Positions 1-7,726 of a stretch of DNA of 16,054 bases are shown here, in pieces (positions within the stretch are counted from its first letter, which is position 1; each line of letters opens with the position of its first letter). This stretch comes from UBA4636 sp963650915 (GTDB lineage Bacteria > Bacillota > Clostridia > Christensenellales > Borkfalkiaceae), in assembly GCA_963650915.1 (NCBI GenBank), contig CAVJMJ010000028.1, positions 1-16,054 of the forward strand, written 5' to 3'. The translations under genes and the position numbers were made by a program. The notes under the pieces are model-generated. The model saw nothing but the letters and a program-made list of their open reading frames with translations. It did no database searches and was not told the origin of the DNA.

Positions 1-106
1 TTAACATTGTAGACTTTCCGACTTGTCTTTGTCCGCAAACCATAACGACGGGATAGTTTTTCGATGCTTTTATTACTTCGTTTTCAAGATGTCTTTTTAT
101 ATACAT
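1..106 (-). CDS. AAA ATPase, DUF4143-type, N-terminal fragment
   Basis: Only the first 35 codons are inside the window; the gene runs off the left edge. The protein begins MYIKRHLENEVIKAS and goes directly into a Walker A (P-loop) motif, GQRQVGKST, about residues 25-33. A Walker A this close to the N-terminus, in a GxRQVGKST context, is typical of the AAA ATPases with a C-terminal DUF4143 domain that are common in gut Clostridia and Bacteroidota. Those proteins bind ATP, but their cellular role is poorly known. The ATG is preceded at a good distance by GAGGG and by a strong promoter (154-182). It is divergent from the replication genes and may be host DNA just outside the mobile element. ATP binding is clear from the motif; the DUF4143 assignment rests on the N-terminal pattern only. 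Confidence 0.72.
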   Translation of the reverse strand, partial: MYIKRHLENEVIKASKNYPVVMVCGQRQVGKSTML

Positions 107-153
107 TGATACAACCCTCGTAAATTATTTTGAGTAAAATAAAGTCTGAATTT

Positions 154-182
154 ATTTTACACGATAAATCTGTAATTGTCAA
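154..182 (-). promoter_or_regulatory. Sigma-A-type promoter for the ATPase gene
   Basis: Read on the minus strand this is TTGACA (plus positions 177-182), a 17-nt spacer and TAAAAT (154-159). That is near consensus, about 48 nt upstream of the ATPase start codon. Confidence 0.75.
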
Positions 183-312
183 GGGTAATTCATCGGGTTA
201 TCGAATCTTTTGAAAGGTTCTTTTGTCGGAAATTGTAGTTGGCAAACCTCTATTTCATAAAAAGTCAATATTAAGAAATAGTGAATTACAAATATTTTTC
301 GTTATTTCATTC

Positions 313-363
313 AGCCGTTTGGTTTTTCTTGTCGAAACCGAGCGGCTTTTTGTTTTGTTGTGG
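313..363 (+). terminator. Rho-independent terminator with no upstream gene
   Basis: A 13-bp stem (313-325 with 335-347, two G-U pairs) around a 9-nt loop is followed by a T-rich tract. The tract lies on the plus-strand side only, so it would stop rightward transcripts. No rightward gene lies between the left edge and this site, which implies either a short untranslated transcript or a leftover from rearrangement. Confidence 0.75.
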
Positions 364-500
364 TTTTTTACAGCTTTTTATGGGTTGGCTATAACCCACA
401 TCCAAAAGTTCACGGTCGTAACTAAAAGTGCTTGATAAAGTCTGTTACATTTAGTTTTTCGATTGTGTATGCTGTTGCACACAAAAAACATCACATCGAA

Positions 501-531
501 GTTACACGGCGGTTACGTCGAGGTTACAGCG
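501..531 (+). repeat. Three tandem iteron-like 11-mers
   Basis: GTTACACGGCG, GTTACGTCGAG and GTTACAGCG follow each other without gaps (501, 512, 523). They share the head GTTAC and a CG near the end. Tandem short repeats upstream of a replication gene can be initiator binding sites, but these are few and degenerate. Confidence 0.4.
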
Positions 532-606
532 GTATCACAAATTGGAACATTTCCGTCACACCGATGTTCTGGTAATCGGTAAAATCACGGTGTAAAATTT
601 TTTTGT

Positions 607-795
607 AAAAACTTTTTCAAAGTCGCAAAGATTTGGCGAGTTTGACTTTTAGAATAAATACAAAAGTAGTTGCTATCCACAAAACAAGGTTAAACAGATA
701 AAAACTTTACCGGACAACATCTGAAAATAAATCTAAAAAATTTTTCAAATAGGAAAAAATCCTTCCGGTTTGACTGTTAAGATACGGCTACAAAA
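607..795 (+). repeat. Degenerate 60-nt direct repeat, 128 bp apart
   Basis: Copy 1 has TTTTTCAAA at 613, TTTGACT at 641 and TACAAAA at 659. Copy 2 has the same three blocks at 741, 769 and 789. The first two blocks are 28 nt apart in both copies; the third is shifted by 2 nt. Both copies begin within an A-run. The spaces between blocks have diverged. Possible reasons are paired protein binding sites or an old duplication. Confidence 0.5.
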
Positions 796-860
796 AGATT
801 TTTAATTGTTGCAAAAGGTGTCACAGTTAAGCCTTACAATCTCGATAGAAAAGATTTTCA

Positions 861-897
861 TCACATTTCAAAACCAGCAATGTGAGCGAAATATACT
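861..897 (+). promoter_or_regulatory. Probable promoter and operator of the rep operon
   Basis: A TATACT -10 element (892-897) lies 31 nt before the first start codon. Just upstream is an inverted repeat, TCACATT (861-867) and AATGTGA (879-885), covering the -35 and spacer region. No good -35 hexamer is visible, so the promoter may need an activator or be repressed through the dyad. The binding protein is unknown. Confidence 0.45.
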
Positions 898-928
898 GAA
901 ATCACAAAAACAAACGGGAGACGATTAA

Positions 929-1159
929 ATGAACGAACAATACCAAAAGGTCGCATACATAGGGCTTAGAAGAAAAGACGGCAGTTACGCCGTCAATATT
1001 CCGCTGTATGTAAAACTCGACGAAGTAGACAAAAAGGACATGGATGAGTCCAGAGAGGAAATTATCCATAAGGTCACTGAAATTATGATGCGCAGGTACG
1101 AAAAACAACTTGCCGAAATTATGAATTCCAAGCGACCGCCGCCGACGGGAACGAAGTAG
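929..1159 (+). CDS. Small conserved-type protein upstream of rep (76 aa)
   Basis: I do not recognise a named family. The protein is 76 residues and mostly charged, with no signal peptide or membrane segment. The first half (VAYIGLRRKDGSYAVNIPLYVKL) reads as short beta strands. The second half (about residues 33-66) is a lysine- and glutamate-rich helix, and the tail is PPPTGTK. The start is set by GGGAG 8 nt upstream. It is first in line with rep, 76 nt before the rep start codon, and presumably shares its promoter. Small charged proteins in this position on mobile elements are often replication accessory or copy-control factors, but nothing in the sequence proves that here. Confidence 0.7.
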   Translation: MNEQYQKVAYIGLRRKDGSYAVNIPLYVKLDEVDKKDMDESREEIIHKVTEIMMRRYEKQLAEIMNSKRPPPTGTK

Positions 1160-1235
1160 TATTTTCGTTCAATCGTTTCCCGTTGGTTTAATAAAAAATA
1201 ACCTTGCATTTGTGTAAGGAAAGGAGGTAAAAACT

Positions 1236-2282
1236 ATGCCATATCAGAAGTGTAAAATATACAACGACGGAAGCCATTTTATAGCGATTCCTCACACGAC
1301 AAGACCTGCCACACCGAAACGCTATCGCCCTGAAGAAGTAATCGAAGTTATTGACGATACGCCGCAACAACCGCAGTTAAATGCAGATAAGTGTAACACT
1401 AAAACGGCTTTAACGGCACTTAACGACACAAACGAAGTCGATTCGGGAGAATGTTCGGAAGCAACTGTAAGTCCGCCCACGGACAAAATTTCAAAGCCTA
1501 CGACAACACGAAAAATAACTCGCAGGCAACTGTTTGATGAGCTGTATGAAGAGTGTAAAAATCTTAAAAAGCGTGAACGTAAAAAGTATATTTACGACCG
1601 CATGAAACAGTATTTCGCCAACATCGAAGCGGCAAAACAATACGTTGACGGTCAGTTCGACAGATTGAAACGCAACGCCATTGCCAAACGCGTCAGACTT
1701 GTTCGTAAAGTAAACCTACAAACTTTCAACTATTTTTGCACTTTCACCTATGATAATGCAAAGCATACCGAAGAATCGTTCAGGAAGAAACTTTCCGATA
1801 CGTTCAAGAAGATGTGCTACCGCCGCAAATGGAAATATGTCGGCGTGTGGGAACGCTCCCCGGATAAAAAGCGATTACATTTTCACGGACTGTTTTATAT
1901 TCCGCCCGATACAATGGTCGGCGAACTTGTGGAAGTAAAAGACTACTCGCCCGTAAAAGGAAAAGTACAAACGACGTATCAGAATACGTATTTTAACGAA
2001 CGTTTCGGCAGATCGGACTTCAAGGAAGTAAACGAACACGTTTTAAGCGAAGCAGTGAGATACATTATGAAGTATCTTGAAAAAGACGGCGGAAGAATCG
2101 TCTACTCTAAAGGCTTGCCGCAATATTTCATATCCGACATTATGGACGAGGACGTTGCCTGCGCCATAGGGCAAGAAGATAAGAAACTGTTGCTCTTTGA
2201 CAACTTCAACTGTTGGGACGAAGGTTGCCTTGTGGGACAAGTAAGCAAGGAAGTAATAGACCAAATGCCGAAAGCAAATTAA
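1236..2282 (+). CDS. HUH-type rolling-circle replication initiator, ORF2/G2P-like
   Basis: The 348-aa protein probably nicks one DNA strand at an origin and stays covalently attached while rolling-circle replication (or transfer) proceeds. Three expected parts are visible: a hydrophobic motif 1 (FCTFTYD, residues 167-173), the metal-binding HUH motif (HFHGLFY, H215 and H217) and a helix with tyrosines suited to nicking (YIMKYLEK, Y276 and Y280). Residues 1-150 form a low-complexity, charged N-terminal extension that is not part of the nuclease core. The start follows a very strong AAAGGAGG. The spacing and the YLEK(D/S)GG-RIVYSKGLP tail match the replication-associated ORF2/G2P proteins I know from clostridial mobile elements and inoviruses. 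The integrase gene lies 332 bp downstream, with two hairpins between. Family confidence is high; which tyrosine is catalytic is an inference. Confidence 0.82.
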   Translation: MPYQKCKIYNDGSHFIAIPHTTRPATPKRYRPEEVIEVIDDTPQQPQLNADKCNTKTALTALNDTNEVDSGECSEATVSPPTDKISKPTTTRKITRRQLFDELYEECKNLKKRERKKYIYDRMKQYFANIEAAKQYVDGQFDRLKRNAIAKRVRLVRKVNLQTFNYFCTFTYDNAKHTEESFRKKLSDTFKKMCYRRKWKYVGVWERSPDKKRLHFHGLFYIPPDTMVGELVEVKDYSPVKGKVQTTYQNTYFNERFGRSDFKEVNEHVLSEAVRYIMKYLEKDGGRIVYSKGLPQYFISDIMDEDVACAIGQEDKKLLLFDNFNCWDEGCLVGQVSKEVIDQMPKAN

Positions 2283-2309
2283 AAGGCGCACACGCCCCAC
2301 AATAGTCTT

Positions 2310-2395
2310 AAATGAAATGCGCGCGGACGGAGAAAAAGGCGAAAGATCGCCAAGCGGTTTAGCGGCGACTTCGCCTTCCGTCCGCGCTTTCATTT
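2310..2395. repeat. Long imperfect hairpin 1 (86 nt)
   Basis: Nested helices: AAATGAAA (2310-2317) with TTTCATTT (2388-2395); GCGCGGACGGA (2321-2331) with its complement at 2377-2387; AGGCGAA (2337-2343) with TTCGCCT (2370-2376); and TCGCC (2347-2351) with GGCGA (2364-2368). That is 31 base pairs, interrupted only by bulges and small loops. There is no T-run after it, so it is not a simple terminator for rep. Confidence 0.8.
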
Positions 2396-2497
2396 ATCTA
2401 TACGGACGGTTGCGTTTAATTTGGCGGCAGTTTTTGCGACATTCAATTAGCAAGCCGAAGTTCAGTCAAATTCGGTTTAGTCGGTCTGTTTTGGTCT

Positions 2498-2562
2498 GTG
2501 CGTGGGCTTGTCTGCGGCGGAGCAAAGCGACGCCGCTCTCGTATCAAGACAAGCCCACGCAC
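2498..2562. repeat. Long hairpin 2 with a 16-bp perfect stem
   Basis: GTGCGTGGGCTTGTCT (2498-2513) is perfectly complementary to 2547-2562. Inside is a second 6-bp GC stem, GCGGCG (2514-2519) with CGCCGC (2531-2536), leaving a 10-nt one-sided bulge (2537-2546). No T-run follows. It is well placed to form on single-stranded DNA. Confidence 0.85.
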
Positions 2563-2614
2563 CGGTGCCAAAAGTTAATTTTACAATCAATTTACAATCC
2601 AAGGAGAGTGATAT

Positions 2615-3541
2615 ATGACATACAAAAACTGGCTCAATAAGTGGCTAACCCATTACATAAAACCGAGTGCAAAAGAACGCACTTATATCCGTTACGAGCA
2701 ACTTATACGCACACACATTGCCCCGAAAATCGGCGATAAAGACGTAAACGACCTTACGCCTATCGTTTTGCAATCGTTTGTGACTGAATTATTAAATACA
2801 GGCAATCTAAAAACGGGCAAAGAGTTGTCGGCAAACTTTGTGAATATGGTTATATCCGTTATTCAAAACTCGTTGAAAACGGCACATTTAGTCGGTATCA
2901 CAAACGAATATGTGGCAAATAAAATAAAACGCCCCAAAACAAAGGAAAAGCAAGTTGAATGTTTTTCTTGTCAGGAGCAGAAGAAAATTGAGAATTATGT
3001 GTTGAATAGCGGTAAAGACAAATTATTTGGCATCGTTTTATGTCTTTACACGGGTTTACGCATCGGCGAATTACTCGCTTTAACGTGGGACGATATCGAT
3101 TTCGGCAAAGGATTGCTTTTTGTTTCAAAAACGTGCCACGACGGAAACGACGGTAAAAATCATATCCGCTTTATCGACAATCCGAAAACCGTTCATTCCC
3201 GCAGGGTAATACCGTTGCCGAAAAAAATATTGTTCTTGCTTAAGGGCGTAAAAAAGTGTTCTGAATGCGAATATATCATAGCCGATAACGAAAAACCCGT
3301 GTTTGTGCGCTCGTATCAGCGAACATTCGAATTTCTACTCAAAAAACTGAATATTTCGCATAAAGGCTTTCACTCTTTACGCCACACGTTTGCAACCCGT
3401 GCAATGGAATGCGGTATGGACGTAAAAACGCTTTCAGAACTGTTAGGGCATAAAAATGCGACGATTACGCTTAACCGATATGCACATTCTCTTTTAGAAC
3501 ACAAGGTAGATATGATGAATCGATTAGGAAAATTGCTGTAA
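2615..3541 (+). CDS. int: Tyrosine recombinase / phage-type integrase
   Basis: This 308-aa integrase is expected to cut and rejoin DNA at attachment sites, moving the element into and out of the chromosome. Residues 1-110 fit a SAM-like core-binding domain (NWLNKWL, then YEQLIRTHIAPKIG). The catalytic domain follows, with every expected residue: R149 (TGLRIGELLAL), a beta-hairpin lysine near 191, H253 and R256 (HSLRHTFATR), H279 (LLGHK) and the nucleophile Y289 (LNRYAHS). The length is short for Tn916-type integrases because the usual N-terminal arm-binding domain is reduced or absent. AAGGAG at 2601-2606 fixes the start. No recognisable excisionase gene is beside it. A terminator and a cluster of repeats follow at once, as expected near an attachment site. 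Confidence 0.93.
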   Translation: MTYKNWLNKWLTHYIKPSAKERTYIRYEQLIRTHIAPKIGDKDVNDLTPIVLQSFVTELLNTGNLKTGKELSANFVNMVISVIQNSLKTAHLVGITNEYVANKIKRPKTKEKQVECFSCQEQKKIENYVLNSGKDKLFGIVLCLYTGLRIGELLALTWDDIDFGKGLLFVSKTCHDGNDGKNHIRFIDNPKTVHSRRVIPLPKKILFLLKGVKKCSECEYIIADNEKPVFVRSYQRTFEFLLKKLNISHKGFHSLRHTFATRAMECGMDVKTLSELLGHKNATITLNRYAHSLLEHKVDMMNRLGKLL

Positions 3542-3550
3542 AAAACAACT

Positions 3551-3591
3551 AAAAAGCGTGCATCAAACAAAATAATCCGCGCACGTTTTTT
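3551..3591 (+). terminator. Terminator of int
   Basis: AAAAAGCGTGC (3551-3561) pairs with GCACGTTTTTT (3581-3591): five GC-rich pairs, one G-U and five A-U pairs, ending in a run of T. The 19-nt loop contains the first copy of the repeat motif. Confidence 0.75.
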
Positions 3592-3761
3592 AACTATTGT
3601 AACAAAATTTCTCGTAAAAATCAAGGTGTATTGACTGCTTCTGTGTGATTTTATTGGGATACACATATTTTTTTGATGCACATTCAAAACAAATCCATAC
3701 GAATTATTGCATCAATTATTTTGTTTGATGCACGTTTATTGACGGGAATGTGCATCAAAAA
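3555..3761. repeat. Interlocked inverted repeats built on GTGCATCAAA
   Basis: Five copies of a 10-nt motif lie in the leader of the restriction-like operon: 3558-3567 (plus), 3672-3681 (minus), 3707-3716 (plus, degenerate), 3724-3733 (minus) and 3750-3759 (plus). Two pairs extend far beyond the motif: 3558-3576 is perfectly complementary to 3715-3733 (19 bp), and 3670-3685 to 3746-3761 (16 bp). The pairs cross each other (A-B-A'-B'), so both cannot form as one simple hairpin. They could be binding sites for a regulator or for the integrase, or an RNA switch. The last copy ends 12 nt before the start codon of the helicase gene. No convincing promoter was found here; TTGACT at 3631 lacks a clear -10. 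Confidence 0.85.
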
Positions 3762-3773
3762 GTAGGAGACAAA

Positions 3774-6700
3774 ATGATTGACATAATAAACAATAAAAGC
3801 AAGTTGCTCGGCGACGACTTAAAAGAAGAAATCAAATCTGGAAGCAGATTGCGTATCGCCGCTTCTTGTTTTTCGATCTATGCTTATGCCGCGCTGAAAG
3901 AAGAACTAGAAAAAATCGAAGAACTTGACTTTTTGTTTACCACTCCCACGTTTTTACCCGAACAAGTCAGCGACAATATCAAAAAAGAAAAACGCGAATT
4001 TTATATACCAAAATTTTCGGAAAGCGGTATTTGCGGAACGGATTTTGAGATCAGGCTTAAAAACCAGATGACGCAAAAAGCCATTGCGCGCGAATGCGCC
4101 GATTGGATAAGGAATAAAGTCAAAGTCAAATCACTTAAAGAACCCGTTGCAACGCAGACGATGATAAACATTTCGTCGCAGGGTTCTTACGTCCATTATA
4201 CTCCCGTAGACGGATTTACCACAGCGGACCTTGGCTATGAGAAAAATGACAGCAAACTTATCGGCATTATGAAAACCGATATACCCGAACAAAGCAAGTT
4301 TTTCATATCTGAATTTGACCGTTTGTGGAACAGTGATAACCATTTGGAAGATATTACAAATGCCATAGTCGATTACATATCTTCTTGCTATAAAGAAAAT
4401 TCTCCGGAATTCATTTACTACATCATTCTTTACAACATTTTCAAAGAATTCCTTTGTGATTTGGATGAAGATTATATGCCTAATGAGGCAACGGGCTTCA
4501 AAAACAGTCTTATTTGGAATAAGCTTTACAACTTCCAAAAAGACGGAGCGATCGGCATTATTAACAAACTCGAACGTTACAACGGTTGCATTCTTGCCGA
4601 TAGCGTAGGTTTGGGTAAAACATTCACCGCGCTTGCGGTAATGCAATACTACTCGCTTCGCAATAAGTCGATATTGGTGCTTTGTCCGAAACGTCTTGAA
4701 CAGAACTGGACGCAGTATCAAGGAAACAAAACGACAAATATTTTTTATAAGGATCGAATCCGCTTTGATGTGTTGTTCCATACGGATTTAGGCCGCACTT
4801 CGGGCAAAAGCGGAAATATGGATTTGGCTACCGTAAACTGGGGCAATTACGATTTAGTTGTCATAGACGAAAGCCATAATTTCAGAAACAACAATGCGGT
4901 ACACAAGGATAAGGATACAAGATATGACTTTTTAATGAAGCGTATCATGCAGGACGGTGTTAAAACAAAAGTCCTCATGCTGTCGGCAACACCCGTAAAC
5001 AATCGGTATAACGACTTGAAAAACCAACTCATTTTGGCATACTGCGGAGATTATTCCGAAATGAACGCCACTCTCAGAACAGCAAAAGACGTTCAGTCTG
5101 TTTTCCGTAATGCGCAGAAAGTATTTAATGCATGGAGCAAATTGCCGATTGAAAAGCGTAAGGCAAAAGACTTGATGGACAAGCTCGACATCGACTTTTC
5201 AATTATCTTGGATAGCGTAACGATTGCCCGAAGCCGTAAGCACATACAAAAGTTCTACGATATTAACGATATCGGGAAGTTCCCGCGCCGTTTACCTGCA
5301 AAATCCTATTATCCGAAGCTAACCGACAACCTGGCAGTTATGAAGTACAAGGAAATATACGACAAGTTATTGTCTATGACGATGAACGTATATGCTCCTT
5401 TAGCAATGCTTTTTCCGTCACGTATTGAAAAGTATGAAGAAAGATATCAGATCGATTTGCAAAGCGAAGATAAAAACGCCAATTCTCTCGGACAAGGATT
5501 AACACGTCAGATGAACCGTGAAAACGGTATAAAAAAGCTGATGACGATAAGCCTTTTGAAGCGTCTTGAAAGCAGCGTATACTCTTTCCGGCTTACTCTT
5601 GAGTCATTGCTTGAAACCAATCAAACAACATTACGCTTGATAAATTCTTTCCTTGCGGGCAATAAGAGTGCCGGTATCGATAAGGAATTGTTTAATTATG
5701 CCGCTGTCGATCCCGACGATGACGATGATTTTGCATTGACAAAAACTTCTTCCGGCAAAAAGATACATATCGACCTTGCGGATTTGGACGTCGTTTCGTG
5801 GAAACGCGATATCGAACAGGATATAGAAATTCTTACGAGCATATACGTTGAAATGAAAAAAGTTACGCCGGCGGAAGATAAAAAGCTCAACGAACTTTTC
5901 TCATTGATTGACGATAAGATTGCCAACCCCATCAACGCAGGTAACCGGAAGTTCCTGATTTTTTCCGCATTTGCAGATACTGCAGATTACTTGTATCAAA
6001 ACGTATCGCAATATGTGCTTAGAAAATACGGCATGTATACGGCAAAAATCGCCGGTGGCAATAACAACAAAACCAACGAAGGCGGCAGTCCGCAAACAGA
6101 TAGGCTTTTGACGTTATTCTCGCCGTTTTCTAAGCAGAAAAACGTCATTTATCCTAACGAAACACACGAAATAGATATCGTAATCGGTACCGACTGCATA
6201 TCGGAAGGTCAAAACCTGCAGGATTGCGATATTTGTATCAACTACGATATTCATTGGAATCCGGTTCGTATAGTTCAGCGTTTCGGGCGAATTGACCGTA
6301 TCGGGAGCAAAAACGAATGTATTCAGCTGGTCAATTTCTGGCCAGACTTATCGCTAGATGAGTATATAAACCTTAACAAACGCGTGTCCGCGAGAATGAC
6401 GATAGTCAATCAGACTGCGACAGCCGACGATAATATCATCTCCGAAGAAAACGAAGAAATGGATTATCGCAAAGAGCAACTTAAAAAGTTGCAAGAAGGC
6501 ACTCTGCAAGACCTCGAAGACGTCGACGGCAATATATCTATTACCGATTTGGGCCTCAACGATTTTGTAATGGATTTGGTTGCATACAGAAAAGCAAACG
6601 GAGATCCGACGGGCGTAACAAAGGGATTGCATTCTGTTGTTGCAGCGGACGAAAGCAAAGGTATCGAACAGGGCGTTATATTCGTTTTATGTAACCGCAA

Positions 6701-7067
6701 TAATGGCGTAAATATAAACAAACAAAACAGACTTCACCCCTTCTACCTTGTTTACTTGAAAAACGACGGCGAAGTTGTTTACAACCACTTGAACGTTAAG
6801 TCTACTTTGGATGTGTTGCGAGCGACTTCTAAAGGAAGAATCGAACCGCTTGCAGAGCTTTGCCGTTCGTTTAATAAAGAAACAAAAGACGGCGCAAAAA
6901 TGGCTAAATACAGTGAACTTTTGCAAGACGCCGTGTTGAGCATTATGGAAGTAAAAGAAGAAAACGACCTTGAATCACTCTTTAAGGTCGGTAGTAAAGT
7001 ATTGTTCCAGCAAGGCATAGACGGGCTTGATGACTTCGAGCTGATTTCGTTTGTTGTTATCAGGTAG
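3774..7067 (+). CDS. PLD-like/SNF2-family helicase (first gene of defence operon)
   Basis: A 1097-aa DNA translocase. Residues 1-200 resemble the phospholipase-D-like domain of this helicase group (SRLRIAASCFSIYAYAAL...), but I see no intact HxKxxxxD motif, so nuclease activity is doubtful. The SF2 motor has Walker A (ADSVGLGKT, 275-283), a DESH box (365-368), motif III (SAT, 404-406) and an arginine-finger motif VI (QRFGRIDRIGS, from 835). The order matches SNF2/HepA-type ATPases, which move along duplex DNA without unwinding it. I chose the ATG at 3774 because TAGGAG lies 7 nt upstream; the GTG at 3750 sits inside the repeat and has no ribosome site. The DUF4391 gene starts 7 nt after the stop. 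A DrmD-like DISARM component was considered, but the other DISARM genes are absent. Confidence 0.9.
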   Translation: MIDIINNKSKLLGDDLKEEIKSGSRLRIAASCFSIYAYAALKEELEKIEELDFLFTTPTFLPEQVSDNIKKEKREFYIPKFSESGICGTDFEIRLKNQMTQKAIARECADWIRNKVKVKSLKEPVATQTMINISSQGSYVHYTPVDGFTTADLGYEKNDSKLIGIMKTDIPEQSKFFISEFDRLWNSDNHLEDITNAIVDYISSCYKENSPEFIYYIILYNIFKEFLCDLDEDYMPNEATGFKNSLIWNKLYNFQKDGAIGIINKLERYNGCILADSVGLGKTFTALAVMQYYSLRNKSILVLCPKRLEQNWTQYQGNKTTNIFYKDRIRFDVLFHTDLGRTSGKSGNMDLATVNWGNYDLVVIDESHNFRNNNAVHKDKDTRYDFLMKRIMQDGVKTKVLMLSATPVNNRYNDLKNQLILAYCGDYSEMNATLRTAKDVQSVFRNAQKVFNAWSKLPIEKRKAKDLMDKLDIDFSIILDSVTIARSRKHIQKFYDINDIGKFPRRLPAKSYYPKLTDNLAVMKYKEIYDKLLSMTMNVYAPLAMLFPSRIEKYEERYQIDLQSEDKNANSLGQGLTRQMNRENGIKKLMTISLLKRLESSVYSFRLTLESLLETNQTTLRLINSFLAGNKSAGIDKELFNYAAVDPDDDDDFALTKTSSGKKIHIDLADLDVVSWKRDIEQDIEILTSIYVEMKKVTPAEDKKLNELFSLIDDKIANPINAGNRKFLIFSAFADTADYLYQNVSQYVLRKYGMYTAKIAGGNNNKTNEGGSPQTDRLLTLFSPFSKQKNVIYPNETHEIDIVIGTDCISEGQNLQDCDICINYDIHWNPVRIVQRFGRIDRIGSKNECIQLVNFWPDLSLDEYINLNKRVSARMTIVNQTATADDNIISEENEEMDYRKEQLKKLQEGTLQDLEDVDGNISITDLGLNDFVMDLVAYRKANGDPTGVTKGLHSVVAADESKGIEQGVIFVLCNRNNGVNINKQNRLHPFYLVYLKNDGEVVYNHLNVKSTLDVLRATSKGRIEPLAELCRSFNKETKDGAKMAKYSELLQDAVLSIMEVKEENDLESLFKVGSKVLFQQGIDGLDDFELISFVVIR

Positions 7068-7074
7068 GTGAAAC

Positions 7075-7716
7075 ATGTTTGACTTAAGTAGCAAAACAAA
7101 GGTTAATAGACGGTTTCGCCTTGCGGAGTTATATAAATTGATGGCGGCGGATAAAGATGTAAAAGCAGATGCAAAAGGCATATCTTCTGTTGTGCTTATG
7201 AACGTGCTGTCGCAAGACACAATGAATGTTCCCGCCGGTGACAAAGTGAAAGAAATCTATATCTTTGATATAGAACTATCTTCAAAAACAATACCCTCTT
7301 TGTTTATCTCGTCTTTGGACAAGGCAATAAATTTGCATACGTTGTTTGTTCTAAGGTTCAATGATGAACGCATGCTTTACGGCTGTTACAAAGAAAAGAC
7401 AGAAAAGGGCGTAAAACTCGGTAAATACTATTTTACCGATTGGACAAAAGCGGAAAAACTTGAGCCACTGCCGTTGAACGTTGCTTCAATGGACGATATT
7501 TACACCGCTATTATTGATGAACTAATTCCTATTGCGGCAAAGCAGAATGAAACGACAAACGACTTTGTAGCCCGTTACGATACGATAAGGAAACTTAAAT
7601 CCGAAATAGCTAAAAAACAACGGCAGGTAGATAACGAAAGACAGTCTAAAAAACGCTTTGAACTTAACAACGAACTGAAAAAGCTGAAAGAACAACTTGC
7701 AATTCTGGAAAACTAA
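7075..7716 (+). CDS. DUF4391 domain protein with C-terminal coiled coil
   Basis: A 213-aa protein that I assign to DUF4391 from its start (VNRRFRLAELYKLM), the middle IYIFDIEL and LFVLRFNDERMLYGCYK strands, and its place between an SNF2 helicase and a Mod-type methylase. The biochemical function of the family is unknown to me. Residues 165-213 are a long charged helix (IRKLKSEIAKKQRQ...NNELKKLKEQLAILEN), very likely a coiled coil for binding a partner, perhaps the helicase or Mod. The ATG lies 7 nt after the helicase stop codon, with AGGTAGGTG as ribosome site, so it is cotranscribed and possibly coupled. The Mod start codon is 10 nt after its stop. The gene is best read as a structural or adaptor subunit, which is inference. 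Confidence 0.75.
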   Translation: MFDLSSKTKVNRRFRLAELYKLMAADKDVKADAKGISSVVLMNVLSQDTMNVPAGDKVKEIYIFDIELSSKTIPSLFISSLDKAINLHTLFVLRFNDERMLYGCYKEKTEKGVKLGKYYFTDWTKAEKLEPLPLNVASMDDIYTAIIDELIPIAAKQNETTNDFVARYDTIRKLKSEIAKKQRQVDNERQSKKRFELNNELKKLKEQLAILEN

Positions 7717-7726
7717 GGAGAATTTT

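Larger units (their letters stand above)
107..928. other. Gene-free 820-bp stretch left of the rep genes
   Basis: I see no credible coding sequence here. It contains, in order: the minus-strand ATPase promoter, a plus-strand terminator (313-363), a short hairpin with TGGGTT/AACCCA arms (381-386 and 393-398), three tandem GTTAC-headed 11-mers (501-531), an ACACCG/CGGTGT inverted pair (558-563 and 589-594) followed by a T-run, a degenerate direct repeat (607-665 and 735-795), and an operator/promoter before 929. Such density of sites beside replication and integration genes suggests an origin or an element end. No direct repeat shared with the region after int was found by eye. Confidence 0.6.
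2283..2614. other. Structured intergenic region between rep and int
   Basis: No credible gene lies here. Most of the space is taken by two long imperfect hairpins (2310-2395 and 2498-2562) and a 10-bp palindrome (GCACCGGTGC, 2559-2568) that overlaps the right arm of the second. The int ribosome binding site, AAGGAG, is at 2601-2606. GC-rich folding DNA just after a rolling-circle initiator gene is where a double-strand origin, single-strand origin or oriT might sit. Confidence 0.6.

Noticed and set aside
223..435. 70-codon plus-strand open frame starting with TTG
   Set aside because: It has no ribosome site, runs straight through the terminator hairpin at 313-363, and its translation is low in complexity and unlike any family I know.
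2043..2640. Open frames on both strands across the rep end and the rep-int gap (2043-2393 minus, 2317-2640 plus)
   Set aside because: They cover the long hairpins and overlap rep or int. Their translations are arginine-rich products of GC-rich stems with no motif.
3631..3660. Promoter for the defence operon at TTGACT
   Set aside because: No acceptable -10 hexamer occurs 16-18 nt downstream; the nearest, GATACA, is too far. The promoter remains unlocated.
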